64,000 nt of DNA from positions 56,452 through 120,451 of the forward strand of contig NZ_SMMH01000010.1 of assembly GCF_004634215.1 (NCBI RefSeq), written 5' to 3'. This stretch comes from Deinococcus fonticola (GTDB taxonomy: Bacteria > Deinococcota > Deinococci > Deinococcales > Deinococcaceae). This document shows, one piece after another, positions 42,644-51,063 of the stretch; position 1 is the stretch's first letter; every line of letters starts with the position of its first letter. The position numbers and the translations under genes are program-made. The notes under the pieces were generated by a model that saw only the letters and a program-made list of their open reading frames with translations, was not told the origin of the DNA and searched no databases.

Positions 42644-43255
42644 TCAGTCGGCGGCCCTTCCGGCGTTCAGGGCCTCGTCGATGCGGGTCAGCAGGGCCTG
42701 TTCATCTTCGGGGCGTTCCACGAAATCGTACCCGGCGGCGTCGATGATCAGGTGCGGGTGGGGATAGGTACGGAAATAATCGTCGTAACGGGCGGTCAGG
42801 TCGGCCAGGTACTCGGCCTTCATGTCGTCCTCGAAGGAACGGCCCCGTTTCTCGATGCGGCGCAGCAGCTCGTCGGTGTCGGCCCGCAGGTACACCACCA
42901 GGTCCGGCACCGGCAGGCGCGGGGACAGGTGGGTGTACAGGTCCTGATACAGCGCGAACTCGGCGTCCTTGAGGTTCATGGCCGCGAAGATGAAGTCCTT
43001 GTCGAACAGGTAGTCGCTGACCACGTTGCCGCTGAAGAGTCCCGGCTGCGCGAGCGCCGAAAGCTGCTTGAAGCGCGAGAGCAGGAAAAACACCTGCACC
43101 TGAAACGAGTAGGCGTCCGGCTGCTGGTAGAAGTGGGCCAGAAAGGGGTTTTCCTCCACGATCTCCAGGTTCAGTTCAGCACCGTAACGCCGGGCCAGGC
43201 GGCCGGCCAGACTGGTTTTTCCCACCCCGATGGGGCCTTCGACGACAAGGTACAT
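42644..43255 (-). CDS. deoxynucleoside kinase, subunit 2
   Basis: A 203-residue deoxynucleoside kinase paralogue: MYLVVEGPIGVGKTSLAGRLARRYG (Walker A), EIVEENPFLAHFYQQPDAYSFQVQVFFLLSRFKQL, VSDYLFDKDFIFAAMNL (in place of the DR motif, D-Y-L-F-D-K-D) and the lid RRIEKRGRSFEDDMKAEYL. It resembles the dAK/dCK-type partner of the neighbouring gene. Together they would phosphorylate several deoxynucleosides, useful to a cell repairing much DNA. TATGCT lies upstream as a possible -10. Confidence 0.9.
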   Translation of the reverse strand: MYLVVEGPIGVGKTSLAGRLARRYGAELNLEIVEENPFLAHFYQQPDAYSFQVQVFFLLSRFKQLSALAQPGLFSGNVVSDYLFDKDFIFAAMNLKDAEFALYQDLYTHLSPRLPVPDLVVYLRADTDELLRRIEKRGRSFEDDMKAEYLADLTARYDDYFRTYPHPHLIIDAAGYDFVERPEDEQALLTRIDEALNAGRAAD

Positions 43256-43335
43256 AGACGGCTCAGAGCATAGCGTTCCCGCCTGGCGGGCGGGTTAGTG
43301 CCCAGTACCCGTGCCCAGGCCCAGACATGAAAAAA

Positions 43336-43358
43336 GCCACCTCCAGAACGGAAGTGGC
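43336..43358 (-). terminator. terminator after terC
   Basis: GCCAC (43336-43340) and GTGGC (43354-43358), with an inner TCC/GGA pairing. On the minus strand a run of Ts follows. Confidence 0.8.
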
Positions 43359-43389
43359 CAGTATGGAAGTGACCCCGATATGCCCCGAA

Positions 43390-44205
43390 TCAACGCCTGT
43401 CTGAGGGCAGAGGCGGGCTGAGCTCTTCATCTGTTTCGGAGAGGTCGGTGCCTTCAAGGTGGGCCAGGCGCTCGGCTTCCTCGTCGCTCATGGCGGGTTT
43501 GCGGGTGGCCAGGAAGGAACCGATGATGGCAATGGCGGCCATGACACCCCAGAAAAGGGCGCTGGGCATGTGCCAGGTCGGCACCGAGGGATACACCTCG
43601 TGCGCGGCTTCCAGCGTTTCCACGCCCAGTTTCACGGCAATCCAGCCCACCAGCGCGTAAGCCACCGTATCGAAGGCCGGGTACTTGTTCAGCAGCTTCA
43701 GGAACAGCGTGGCGGCAATACGCATCAGGATCAGGCCGATGATCCCGCCGATAATCACGATGGTCAGACCCTGGTTGCTGGGCATGCCGCGCGGAATCAG
43801 GGCCACGCCCGCCAGGATGCTGTCCACGCTGAAGGCCAGGTCGGTCAGGTTCAGCATCACCACCGTCATCCAGAAGCCCATTTTGCGCCCGCCGCCCTCG
43901 GCGTGGTGGTCTTCTTTCTTGGTGAAGTGACTGATCGCCAGGTAAGCCAGGTACAGGGCCCCGAACGCCCTGAGCCACCAGTACTCCAGCACGAAACTGG
44001 CCAGCAGCACGCCCAGGACGCGCAGCACGACCGCCCCGCCGATGCCGTAGGCCAGGGCTTTGCGTTGCAGGTCGCCCTTCAGGTGACGCACCATGACCGC
44101 CAGCACCAGCGCGTTGTCTGCCGAGAGCAGGCCCTCCAACAGCACCAGCGTGCCCAGAATGGCCCAGAACTCCGGCGTCAGGGGCGGCATTTCCAGCCCG
44201 AACAT
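43390..44205 (-). CDS. TerC-family membrane protein
   Basis: A 271-residue polytopic membrane protein of the TerC family (tellurite-resistance/YceF type, linked to metal export such as manganese). Family motifs: [17 protein letters not shown] near residue 25 with the acidic metal-binding residues, [19 protein letters not shown] in the second half, and [14 protein letters not shown]. The start at ATG 44205 has a strong GGAGG nine bases upstream. The leader is about 130 bases and contains a stable hairpin (44274-44292), but I saw no yybP-ykoY motif. Confidence 0.92.
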   Translation of the reverse strand: MFGLEMPPLTPEFWAILGTLVLLEGLLSADNALVLAVMVRHLKGDLQRKALAYGIGGAVVLRVLGVLLASFVLEYWWLRAFGALYLAYLAISHFTKKEDHHAEGGGRKMGFWMTVVMLNLTDLAFSVDSILAGVALIPRGMPSNQGLTIVIIGGIIGLILMRIAATLFLKLLNKYPAFDTVAYALVGWIAVKLGVETLEAAHEVYPSVPTWHMPSALFWGVMAAIAIIGSFLATRKPAMSDEEAERLAHLEGTDLSETDEELSPPLPSDRR

Positions 44206-44273
44206 CAACGAACCTCCGTACGGGTCGGCTTCCAGAAAACAGGTTTGTTCAAAGTGGTTCCCTCTGGCCCCAC

Positions 44274-44292
44274 AACGTCCTCCAGGGACGTT
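44274..44292 (-). promoter_or_regulatory. leader hairpin of the terC gene
   Basis: Perfect 7-bp arms AACGTCC (44274-44280) and GGACGTT (44286-44292), five-base loop, in the untranslated leader about 70-90 bases before the start. A regulatory role is unproven. Confidence 0.4.
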
Positions 44293-44372
44293 CAAGAGGC
44301 GCGGTTGCAGGGATCAGTTTAACGGCTCGCAGTGAATCGCGCACGCCGCAGGAGTACACAATGCACGAAAAG

Positions 44373-44392
44373 CCCGCCGCAAAAGGCGGGAA
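44373..44392 (-). terminator. terminator after the DinB-family gene
   Basis: CCCGCC (44373-44378) pairs with GGCGGG (44385-44390); the minus strand then reads CTTTTC. It lies 30 bases after the DinB stop. Confidence 0.7.
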
Positions 44393-44419
44393 TCGCCGCT
44401 GAGGGGCAGGTAAGCCCCA

Positions 44420-44935
44420 TTACCTCAGAATGGAGAGGTAAGCCTGCCACGGCCCCACCGCCTCGCGGTAGTTTCCGGCCAGGGTGCGCGAAATCTGCAC
44501 CAGGTGCGCATGGTCGTGAACCGTCCAGGTGCTCAGCAGTTGCGCCAGCGTGACTGTTCCGAACTCCGGGTGCTGCCCGGTGCGGTTCAGGTCGGCGGGC
44601 GTGAGGTTAAGGGCCTGTAAGGCCTGCAAGTTGGCCCCGCGCACAGCCTGAAATTCACTCAGGAGCTGAACGGTGGACACGTCCGGCGACCTTTGCAGAT
44701 GGGCAAAACGGTCGAACGGTGGGAAGGCCCCACCCTGCTCCAGAATGGCCCGGACGCGCGGCAGCCAGTTGTGGTGTTCGGCCAGGATCAGGTGCGCCAC
44801 CACCTGATGCGGACTCCAGGTATCCGCGCCTTCGTTGGTGTGCAGCCACTCACTGCTCAGGCCTGTCAGCAGGCCGATCAGGGTGGCCGGGGTGCGGCGC
44901 AGCAGCAGCAGGGCATCGTCCAGGTTGAATTCCAT
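44420..44935 (-). CDS. DinB-family protein
   Basis: A 171-residue four-helix-bundle protein of the DinB/YfiT type. Helix 2 carries HQVVAHLILAEHHNWLPRV and helix 4 VHDHAHLVQISRTLAG; their histidines form the usual metal site. The family includes thiol-dependent transferases (for example bacillithiol S-transferases) and many unknowns. It lies between terC and trmH on the same strand, with 32 bases to trmH. A second DinB-like gene is at 2139. Confidence 0.88.
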   Translation of the reverse strand: MEFNLDDALLLLRRTPATLIGLLTGLSSEWLHTNEGADTWSPHQVVAHLILAEHHNWLPRVRAILEQGGAFPPFDRFAHLQRSPDVSTVQLLSEFQAVRGANLQALQALNLTPADLNRTGQHPEFGTVTLAQLLSTWTVHDHAHLVQISRTLAGNYREAVGPWQAYLSILR

Positions 44936-44967
44936 GTCGGTGGTCTCCTTGGGGGAGTGCGCTGGCT

Positions 44968-45639
44968 TCAGGAGATGATCTGGCCCGTTTCGTCGAGGGC
45001 GGGGTAGGCTTCGCCGCGTTCGCGGTAGGCGGGGGCAAGATCAGGGTAGGCCCATTCGAAGGCCAGGGCGGCCAGGTCAGCCGGCGCGAGTTGCGGCGCG
45101 GCGTACATCCCGGCCGCCAGCCGTTGCCGCTGTGCCTCGAACAGGATGGTGGCGGCGGCCACCGACACGTTCAGGCTCTGCACCATCCCGAACATGGGAA
45201 TGACGATGTTGTGATCCGCCGCCTGCGCCGCCCCGTCGCCCACGCCCCACTTCTCCGCGCCCAGCAGTACGCAGGTGGGCCGCGTGTAATCGACCTCGCG
45301 GTAATCCACGCTGCGCTGCGAGAGGTGCGTGGCGAGCACCTGAAAGCCGCGCCCCTGCAACTCGCGCACGGCCGCCAGGGCGTCAGTCTGTTTGTTCACC
45401 TTGACCCATTTGTGGGCGCTGCCGCTGGTGGCGTCGTAGGTATGCCCCTCGAACTCGGCCAGTTTCCCGCCGCTGGGCGGCACGGCGTGGGCCTCCAGCA
45501 CGCCCACGGCGTCGCAGGTGCGCACGATCGCCGAGAGGTTGTGGGGCTTGTTCACCTCGTCCATCAGGACGGTCAGGGTCGGCTGGCGCTTTTGCAGCAC
45601 GCGCAGGATCTTCGCAAATCGTTCAGGGGTGGGGGCCAT
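44968..45639 (-). CDS. trmH: tRNA (guanosine-2'-O-)-methyltransferase, TrmH type
   Basis: A 223-residue SPOUT methyltransferase. The trefoil-knot motifs are [34 protein letters not shown] and [17 protein letters not shown], typical of TrmH, which methylates Gm18 in tRNA. C-terminal helical part [16 protein letters not shown] agrees with the type I subclass length. The gene is followed by the DinB-family gene on the same strand. Confidence 0.93.
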   Translation of the reverse strand: MAPTPERFAKILRVLQKRQPTLTVLMDEVNKPHNLSAIVRTCDAVGVLEAHAVPPSGGKLAEFEGHTYDATSGSAHKWVKVNKQTDALAAVRELQGRGFQVLATHLSQRSVDYREVDYTRPTCVLLGAEKWGVGDGAAQAADHNIVIPMFGMVQSLNVSVAAATILFEAQRQRLAAGMYAAPQLAPADLAALAFEWAYPDLAPAYRERGEAYPALDETGQIIS

Positions 45640-45732
45640 CGCCAGGGCAGTGTAAACCCAACCCGTTCAGACGGGCGGCCTGACCGACCACGCCGGCCTG
45701 TTTCCTGGGATGCCGATGGCACCCTCTTCTGG

Positions 45733-46347
45733 TCAATCGACCGGGCGCGACAGGGGCGTCAGGCCCAGAATCAGGCCGTACCGTTTCGGGCCGCTGCGCC
45801 CTTCGTAGCGCTGGTAAAGGGTGTCCAGTTCAGCGGCAAGTTCCTCGGCCTCGGCGGGCGTCAGGTACAGCGCCGCCGACTGCGTGAAGTACGCGGCGGG
45901 ATGTTCGGGGCGTTCGGGAAGCTCATCGGCGGTGCCCCAGATCAGCGCGCCGGCACTGTTCAGGCTCACCTGCACGGTGCGCTGCTCGTCAGTGCCCGTG
46001 AGGCGCTCCAGTTCCTCCATGAATTCCCGCAGCCACGCCTTCCCCAGCGAGAGTTCCTGAAGGGCCTCAGGGCTGAGCAGGTCGGCCGAAAAGACGAAGG
46101 CGGTGGCCACCGCCTCGTAGAGTTTCAGGGGGCGGCCCCGGCGCGGCACCTCGCCCACCACCCGCAGCAGCCCGGCGCGCCGAAGCTGCTGCACGCGGTA
46201 ATGCAGGGTTTCCACACGCATATCCTGCGCCTGCGCGACTTGCGACAGGGTGCGCGGGCCGCGCATGAACGGCTTGAGCAGGCGGGCGACGTCGGGCCGG
46301 GCCAGCAGGTTCGCCGCTTCCGGGGTGGTGATGGAATAAGGCGTCAT
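45733..46347 (-). CDS. ArsR-type HTH transcriptional regulator
   Basis: A 204-residue regulator with an N-terminal winged helix: LARPDVARLLKPFMRGPRTLSQVAQAQDMRVETLHYRVQQLRRAGLLRVVGEVPRRGRPLKLYEAV. The C-terminal part (about 90-200) is a possible ligand or dimer domain. It is divergent from an MFS exporter with about 180 bases between, so it most likely controls that gene. The inverted repeat at 46474-46513 lies in the promoter region. The ATG at 46347 is chosen over the longer frame. Confidence 0.85.
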   Translation of the reverse strand: MTPYSITTPEAANLLARPDVARLLKPFMRGPRTLSQVAQAQDMRVETLHYRVQQLRRAGLLRVVGEVPRRGRPLKLYEAVATAFVFSADLLSPEALQELSLGKAWLREFMEELERLTGTDEQRTVQVSLNSAGALIWGTADELPERPEHPAAYFTQSAALYLTPAEAEELAAELDTLYQRYEGRSGPKRYGLILGLTPLSRPVD

Positions 46348-46473
46348 CCCAACCCCCTCTGCTTCGTGGGCCTTCCGCAAACTACCGGCGGTTCGGCTCC
46401 CGTCACCAGCCCAGGATGGCCGGTTCTGCCCCCGGTCGGGTTCGCCTTCGATTCACCTGAAGCGCCGCTCACC

Positions 46474-46513
46474 CTTCTACTTTAAATGGCTTATTTCCTC
46501 TGAAGTAGAGAAG
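46474..46513. promoter_or_regulatory. imperfect inverted repeat in the regulator/MFS promoter region
   Basis: CTTCTACTT (46474-46482) against AAGTAGAGAAG (46503-46513), about 20 bases apart and next to the MFS start. It is a candidate site for the divergently encoded regulator. Confidence 0.4.
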
Positions 46514-46528
46514 CTTCACCATAAGCCC

Positions 46529-47869
46529 ATGCCACTCTTGACTGGTCTGCGCGGTTACACCGTCATCTGGGCCGGGCAACTCGTCGGCGTGCTCGGATCG
46601 TCCATCACACGTTTCGCCATTCCGCTGTGGGTGTGGCAGGAAACGCACAGCGCCACCGCCATGGCCTACATGGGCCTGTTCGCCATGCTGCCTTTGCTGC
46701 TGTTCTCCCCGCTGGCGGGCGCGCTGGTCGACCGCTGGAGTCATCACCTCAAGCGCGTGATGATGATCTCGGATGTCACGAATTTCCTGAGCGGCCTGCT
46801 GCTGCTGTTGCTGCTCGGCACCAACCATCTGGCGTTGGGCTGGATTTACGCGCTGATGGCTTTCCAGGCCCTGGCCGAGTCGTTCCAGTGGCCCTCCTAC
46901 TCGCTGGCGTCCACCGTGATGCTGCCCAAGGAGCAGTACCAGCGGGCCAGCGCCATGCAGGGCACGGTGCTGTCGGTGGCGGGCATCGCCGCGCCCATGC
47001 TGGGTGCTTTGCTGTACGCACAGGTCGGCCTGACGCGCATCGTCGAACTTGACCTGATCTGCGCCGCCATCGCCATTCTGGCCCTGCTGCCCGTGCTTGT
47101 TCCGCGCCCGCCGCGCAGTGAAACCGGGCAGCAGGCGCAGGGAAACCTCTGGAAAGAAGCAGTGTACGGGTTCCGGTTCATCGCCTCGCACCCCAGTCTG
47201 CTGGCCCTGCAGGGCGTGTTCCTGCTGGGCAACCTGCTGAGCAACCTGTTCGGCAGCCTGCACGCCCCCATGATCCTGGCCCGCACTGCCAGCAACGCGA
47301 AGGCGCTGGCGGCGGTGGAAATGGCCGGGGGGATCAGCGCCCTGGTGGCGGGCGTGCTGCTGAGCGCCTGGGGCGGCCCGAAAAAGCGGATTTACGGCGT
47401 GCTGATCGGCTGGATGATCGCCCTGAGCGGCACCCTCATTCTGGGGCTGGGGCAGAGCGTGCCGGTGTGGATTCTGGGGGCGGTCATCGCCTCTTTCTCG
47501 GCCCCGCTGACCAACAGCAGCAACCAGGCCATCTGGCAGATGAAAACCCCGCCGGACGTGCAGGGCAAGGTGTTCGCGGCGCGGCGCGTGATCGCCTGGG
47601 GGGCCACGCCCCTGGCCACGCTGATCGCCGGGCCGCTGGCGGACAGGTGGCTCAACCCCGGCATGGCGGCGGGCGGGTCGCTGGCGCCTATTTTCGGCCC
47701 GCTGGTCGGCACGGGCCCCGGCGCAGGCATCAGCCTGCTGGGCGTGTTCGTGGGCGTGTTGGGGCTGGTCATCATGGGCCTGATGTTCAGCGTGGAGCGC
47801 GTTCGGGACGTGGAAACCCTGGTGCCCGACTTCGACGAAACAGACGCGAAGGCCGCCCAGCCCGCATAG
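46529..47869 (+). CDS. MFS transporter
   Basis: A 446-residue major facilitator superfamily protein with about twelve hydrophobic helices, resembling the TetR-class/tetracycline-efflux-like branch (MPLLTGLRGYTVIWAGQLVGVLGSSITRFAIPLWV at the N-terminus). The motif-A-like loop LAGALVDRWSHHLKRVMM between helices 2 and 3 is clear. The gene is divergent from the ArsR-type regulator, so efflux of a toxic compound under its control is likely. The second promoter-terminator unit follows three bases after its stop. Confidence 0.9.
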   Translation: MPLLTGLRGYTVIWAGQLVGVLGSSITRFAIPLWVWQETHSATAMAYMGLFAMLPLLLFSPLAGALVDRWSHHLKRVMMISDVTNFLSGLLLLLLLGTNHLALGWIYALMAFQALAESFQWPSYSLASTVMLPKEQYQRASAMQGTVLSVAGIAAPMLGALLYAQVGLTRIVELDLICAAIAILALLPVLVPRPPRSETGQQAQGNLWKEAVYGFRFIASHPSLLALQGVFLLGNLLSNLFGSLHAPMILARTASNAKALAAVEMAGGISALVAGVLLSAWGGPKKRIYGVLIGWMIALSGTLILGLGQSVPVWILGAVIASFSAPLTNSSNQAIWQMKTPPDVQGKVFAARRVIAWGATPLATLIAGPLADRWLNPGMAAGGSLAPIFGPLVGTGPGAGISLLGVFVGVLGLVIMGLMFSVERVRDVETLVPDFDETDAKAAQPA

Positions 47870-47871
47870 GT

Positions 47872-47936
47872 TTGACGTGGCCTGCATAACGCGCTATAGT
47901 TTTTGACATCACCGCCCAAGAGGCGGTTTTTTTATG
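47872..47936 (+). promoter_or_regulatory. promoter-terminator unit, copy 2
   Basis: TTGACG (47872-47877), 17 bases, TATAGT (47895-47900), then CCGCC (47912-47916), loop CAAGA, GGCGG (47922-47926) and seven Ts. It matches the copy at 31239 at all but about four positions. Immediately downstream is the end of a convergent gene, so it drives no gene here. Confidence 0.7.
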
Positions 47937-47979
47937 GCGTGTTGTACGGACGGGCTGAACGTGCAGGCTTTGCCGCACT

Positions 47980-49332
47980 TCAGGCGGGAGATTCATGCGC
48001 GTTTCGCCGGGTGAGGCGGAAAAACCGCCAGACCAGGGCCGCCGCGGCGAAAGTCAGTCCAGCGGTCAGACCGAACCACAGACCGCGAGAACCAAGGCCC
48101 AGCCCAAAGGCGAGCAGACTGCCGGAACCCAGGCCGAGCAGCCAGTAGGCCACCAGCGAGACGATCAGCGGCAGGCGGGTGTCGTGCAGGCCGCGCAGGG
48201 CGCCGTTGGCGGTGACCTGCAGGCCGTCCACGGTCTGAAAGAAGGCCGCGATGGTCAGGAAGCCCGTGGCGGTGGTGATCAGCGCGGCATTGCGGGGATC
48301 GTGGACGTTCACGAACACGCCCAGGATGCTCTGCGGCGCCAGCAGTTCCAACGTGGCAAAACTGAGCATGACGGTCACGGCCAGGGCCAGCCCGATCAGC
48401 CCGGCGCGGCGTGCCCCGGCGTGGTCTCTGGCGCCGGCGTTGTGCCCGACGCGCACGCTGGTGGCCGAGGCGAGCCCCAGCGGGATCATGAACATGGCGT
48501 TAATGGCCTGCAAGGTGATGTTGTGCGCCGCCAGCGTTTCCGGGCCGAAGCGGGCCATCAGCAGGGTGGTGACGGTAAACATGCCGCCTTCTGCGCCCAG
48601 CGTCAGGCCGATGGGCCACCCGAGTCTGAACAGGGCGCGCAGTTCGGTGGACAGACCCGGGGGCACCGCGCGACCGGCGCGTTTCAGGGCGCTGGGCCAC
48701 AGCACGGCGGCCATCAACCAGGCGGCGCTGACACTGGCACCTGCAGCTCCCGCCACCCCCAGCGCCGGCAGCGGCCCCCACCCGAAGGTCAGGGCCGGGC
48801 TGACCAGGCCCGCGCACGCCAGCCCCAGGAAGGCAGTCAGGGTGACGGGCCGGGGCTTTCCCGTGCCCTCCAGCGTGCCGCGCAGGGCCATGAAAGCCAG
48901 GGTGGGCAGCATCCCCAGCGAGTACACGCGCAGGTACGTGGCGGCCAGGTCGCTGCGAATATCGGCCGGGGCCAGGTGGGGCAGCAGCGCCGCCACGCCC
49001 CAGACCACCGGCAGCATCACCGCGCTGAGCAGCAGCGCCAGCCGCAGGCCCGCGTGCAGGGCGCGGGTCACGCCCGCCGTGTCCCCCGCCCCGTGCGCCT
49101 GCGAGACACGCGGCGCGACCGACAGCATGACGCCCACCAGCATCATGAATACCAGGTAGTAGGCGGCGTTCGCGTAAGCGGCGGCGGCCAGTTCCGCGGC
49201 GCCCAGCCGTCCGATCACGGCGGTGGCGATCAGGGCCAGCGCGTTCGACGCGAATTGAGACAGGATGACCGGCCCCGCCAGCCTCAGCAGCGACAGCAGT
49301 TCCGTTGTCCACACCCTATTCATTGAAGTCAT
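47980..49332 (-). CDS. MATE-family multidrug/Na+ efflux transporter
   Basis: A MATE exporter of about 450 residues with twelve hydrophobic helices in two similar halves (TTELLSLLRLAGPVILSQFASNALALIATAVIGRLG at the N-terminus; FRLGWPIGLTLGAEGGMFTVTTLLMARFGPETLAAHNITLQ at the start of the second half). The start is uncertain: ATG at 49332 or 49323; the frame continues to 49452 without support. A hairpin lies in its leader at 49356. It probably exports cationic drugs with Na+ or H+. Confidence 0.88.
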   Translation of the reverse strand: MTSMNRVWTTELLSLLRLAGPVILSQFASNALALIATAVIGRLGAAELAAAAYANAAYYLVFMMLVGVMLSVAPRVSQAHGAGDTAGVTRALHAGLRLALLLSAVMLPVVWGVAALLPHLAPADIRSDLAATYLRVYSLGMLPTLAFMALRGTLEGTGKPRPVTLTAFLGLACAGLVSPALTFGWGPLPALGVAGAAGASVSAAWLMAAVLWPSALKRAGRAVPPGLSTELRALFRLGWPIGLTLGAEGGMFTVTTLLMARFGPETLAAHNITLQAINAMFMIPLGLASATSVRVGHNAGARDHAGARRAGLIGLALAVTVMLSFATLELLAPQSILGVFVNVHDPRNAALITTATGFLTIAAFFQTVDGLQVTANGALRGLHDTRLPLIVSLVAYWLLGLGSGSLLAFGLGLGSRGLWFGLTAGLTFAAAALVWRFFRLTRRNAHESPA

Positions 49333-49650
49333 CAGCATCCCGTTTATTTCGTTCCCCCTCTGGAACAACGCCAGAGGGCTTACGGCACGCCCGGGACGCT
49401 TGTTGTTCCTGTTCGCTTCGCTCGGCTGGCCAGTGATTTCATAACCGATCAACCGGAATTCTTGTCAGCGCCCCCCATCACCCGCTCGGGGCTGCCGTGA
49501 CAGTGTAGGCCAGGGCTCCCCCCATCCCGTTCGCAACTCTATTGCGCAAATCCGAGAACAACACCCGAATTTGCTCCACGCCGTTCAGAACAGAATTTTT
49601 CTCTTACTCACGCCGTGCGGAAAAGAGAACGGACAATCATATAGAGCGGC
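49333..49650. other. intergenic region upstream of the MATE gene
   Basis: Holds a leader hairpin at 49356-49378, a GCAAAT/ATTTGC pair at 49545-49574, and a stretch (49592-49620) resembling the repeat at 953 and 8643. No gene is supported. Confidence 0.4.
49356..49378 (-). promoter_or_regulatory. leader hairpin of the MATE gene
   Basis: CCCTCTGG (49356-49363) and CCAGAGGG (49371-49378) are perfectly complementary. On the minus strand the second arm reads into AGAGGGGG, a possible ribosome-binding sequence, 24 bases before the start. Translational control is possible but untested. Confidence 0.4.
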
Positions 49651-50880
49651 TCACTCCATTCGGGTCGAAGTGGCGGGCCCGACGTACCGGGCGCGGGGCC
49701 GGATCATCTGCCCGGTCATGACGGTCTCGATGGCGTGGCCCAGCCAGCCGACGCTGCGGGCCAGGGCAAACAGCGTCAGGATGTCCCCGGCCGGGCGGCC
49801 CAGCGCGTGAATCAGGGCCGCCAGGGCGAAATCAATGTTGATGCGTTCGCCTGTCTCGGCCTGTACGGCGGCCCTGATTTCCTGCGTGACGTGCACCAGC
49901 TGGGCGTCCGGGACAGCCGTCTCCAGGGCTTCCAGCAGAACCGAGGCGCGGGGGTCGCCGTCCGGATACAGCGAGTGGCCGAAGCCGGGCGGGCGACTGT
50001 AGCGGCGCGTGGCGTCTCGCAGGGCGGATTTGGGGCCGTCCCGGCGGGCCAGCGAGATCAGGTCGTGGGCGTCCAGCGAGGCCAGGCCGTGCCTGGGGCC
50101 TTGCAGGGCGCACAGGGCCGCCAGGGTGGCGTGGTGCAGACTGGCGCCGGAACTGGCGGTCACGCGGGCCGCGAAGGTGCTGACATTGAGTTCGTGATCC
50201 GCCAGCACAATCAGCGCACGGCGCAGGAGGTCAGCCTGCGCCGGCACCCCCCAGGCGCGCGCCAGACGCTGGTGGAAAGGCAAGTCAGGCGCACCGGGAA
50301 GGCTCACGTGGCGCTCCAGCGTGGCGTACAGCAGGTTCACCACGCGGGCCGCCTGCCTGGGCAGCGCGTCCGGGCGGGCGTCGAGCGCGGTCACGTCGTG
50401 CGTTCCGGCGTGGGTCAGCGCGTACCCGAAGGCCTCGGCCGGCAGCAGGGCACGTGGGTGGGCCTGAAGGTTGAGCCGCGCCCGCAGCGGCAACTCGCGC
50501 CAGCCGTGCAGATCACCCGTCCACAGCAGCGCCGCCACTTCCTCCACGCTGGCCGTGTCCGCCAGCAGACTGACCTCCTGGCCCCGGTAACTCAGGGTGC
50601 CCTCCGAGATGTGCGTCAGGGCGCTCTCCAGAATGGGCGAACCCCAGTTCAGGGCCGTGCCGACCGCTGCCTGTACGGCATTTTCCGGGTTGCGGCGCAC
50701 CGACTGCCGCCCGATCAGGGCCTGCACGTCCTGCGCGTTGTAGCGTTTCTCCCGCGTTCCCGCTGGCCCGACCTCCGAGCGAATCAGGCCGCGTGACACG
50801 TAGGCGTACAGCGTGGCGGGCTTCACACCCAGCAGGCGCGTGGCCTCCGCCGCCGTCAAGGCGATGGGTTGCCCGGTCAA
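49651..50880 (-). CDS. citrate synthase-family protein with N-terminal HTH
   Basis: A 409-residue fusion. Residues 8-65 form a helix-turn-helix of the MerR/excisionase kind (LTAAEATRLLGVKPATLYAYVSRGLIRSE). The rest is a citrate-synthase fold: LNWGSPILESALTHISEGTLSYRG, HELNVSTFAARVTASSGASLHHA (catalytic His region), GPRHGLA and RPPGFGHSLYPDGDPR. Such HTH-citrate synthases are thought to combine DNA binding with citrate or methylcitrate synthase activity. Start is TTG at 50880. The divergent gene encodes an isopropylmalate-synthase-like enzyme. Confidence 0.88.
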   Translation of the reverse strand: MTGQPIALTAAEATRLLGVKPATLYAYVSRGLIRSEVGPAGTREKRYNAQDVQALIGRQSVRRNPENAVQAAVGTALNWGSPILESALTHISEGTLSYRGQEVSLLADTASVEEVAALLWTGDLHGWRELPLRARLNLQAHPRALLPAEAFGYALTHAGTHDVTALDARPDALPRQAARVVNLLYATLERHVSLPGAPDLPFHQRLARAWGVPAQADLLRRALIVLADHELNVSTFAARVTASSGASLHHATLAALCALQGPRHGLASLDAHDLISLARRDGPKSALRDATRRYSRPPGFGHSLYPDGDPRASVLLEALETAVPDAQLVHVTQEIRAAVQAETGERINIDFALAALIHALGRPAGDILTLFALARSVGWLGHAIETVMTGQMIRPRARYVGPATSTRME

Positions 50881-51010
50881 GCCCCTTCACCGAACCAGTC
50901 AGCGTGTCTGTCCGGCAAGGTGGCTGGTTCAATCTTTCTCTGGGGCGTGCTGAAAAGCCAGTGCATATCCACAAGAGCAACGCCATCAAGAGTCATACTT
51001 CAATCTAACA

Positions 51011-51057
51011 TTGATTCTTTAATCAAGATTGACGACATTGATAAACCCCCGTACCTT
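51011..51057 (+). promoter_or_regulatory. promoter and palindrome of the isopropylmalate-synthase-like gene
   Basis: TTGATT-CTTT-AATCAA (51011-51026) is a perfect palindrome just upstream of TTGACG (51029-51034). After 17 bases comes TACCTT (51052-51057), six bases before the ATG. The position suits a regulator site, possibly for the HTH of the divergent citrate synthase. Confidence 0.55.
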
Positions 51058-51063
51058 GCCGGT

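Noticed and set aside
44206..44340. Manganese (yybP-ykoY) riboswitch before terC
   Set aside because: TerC genes often carry one, but I could not find the conserved purine-rich loops; only a simple hairpin is present.
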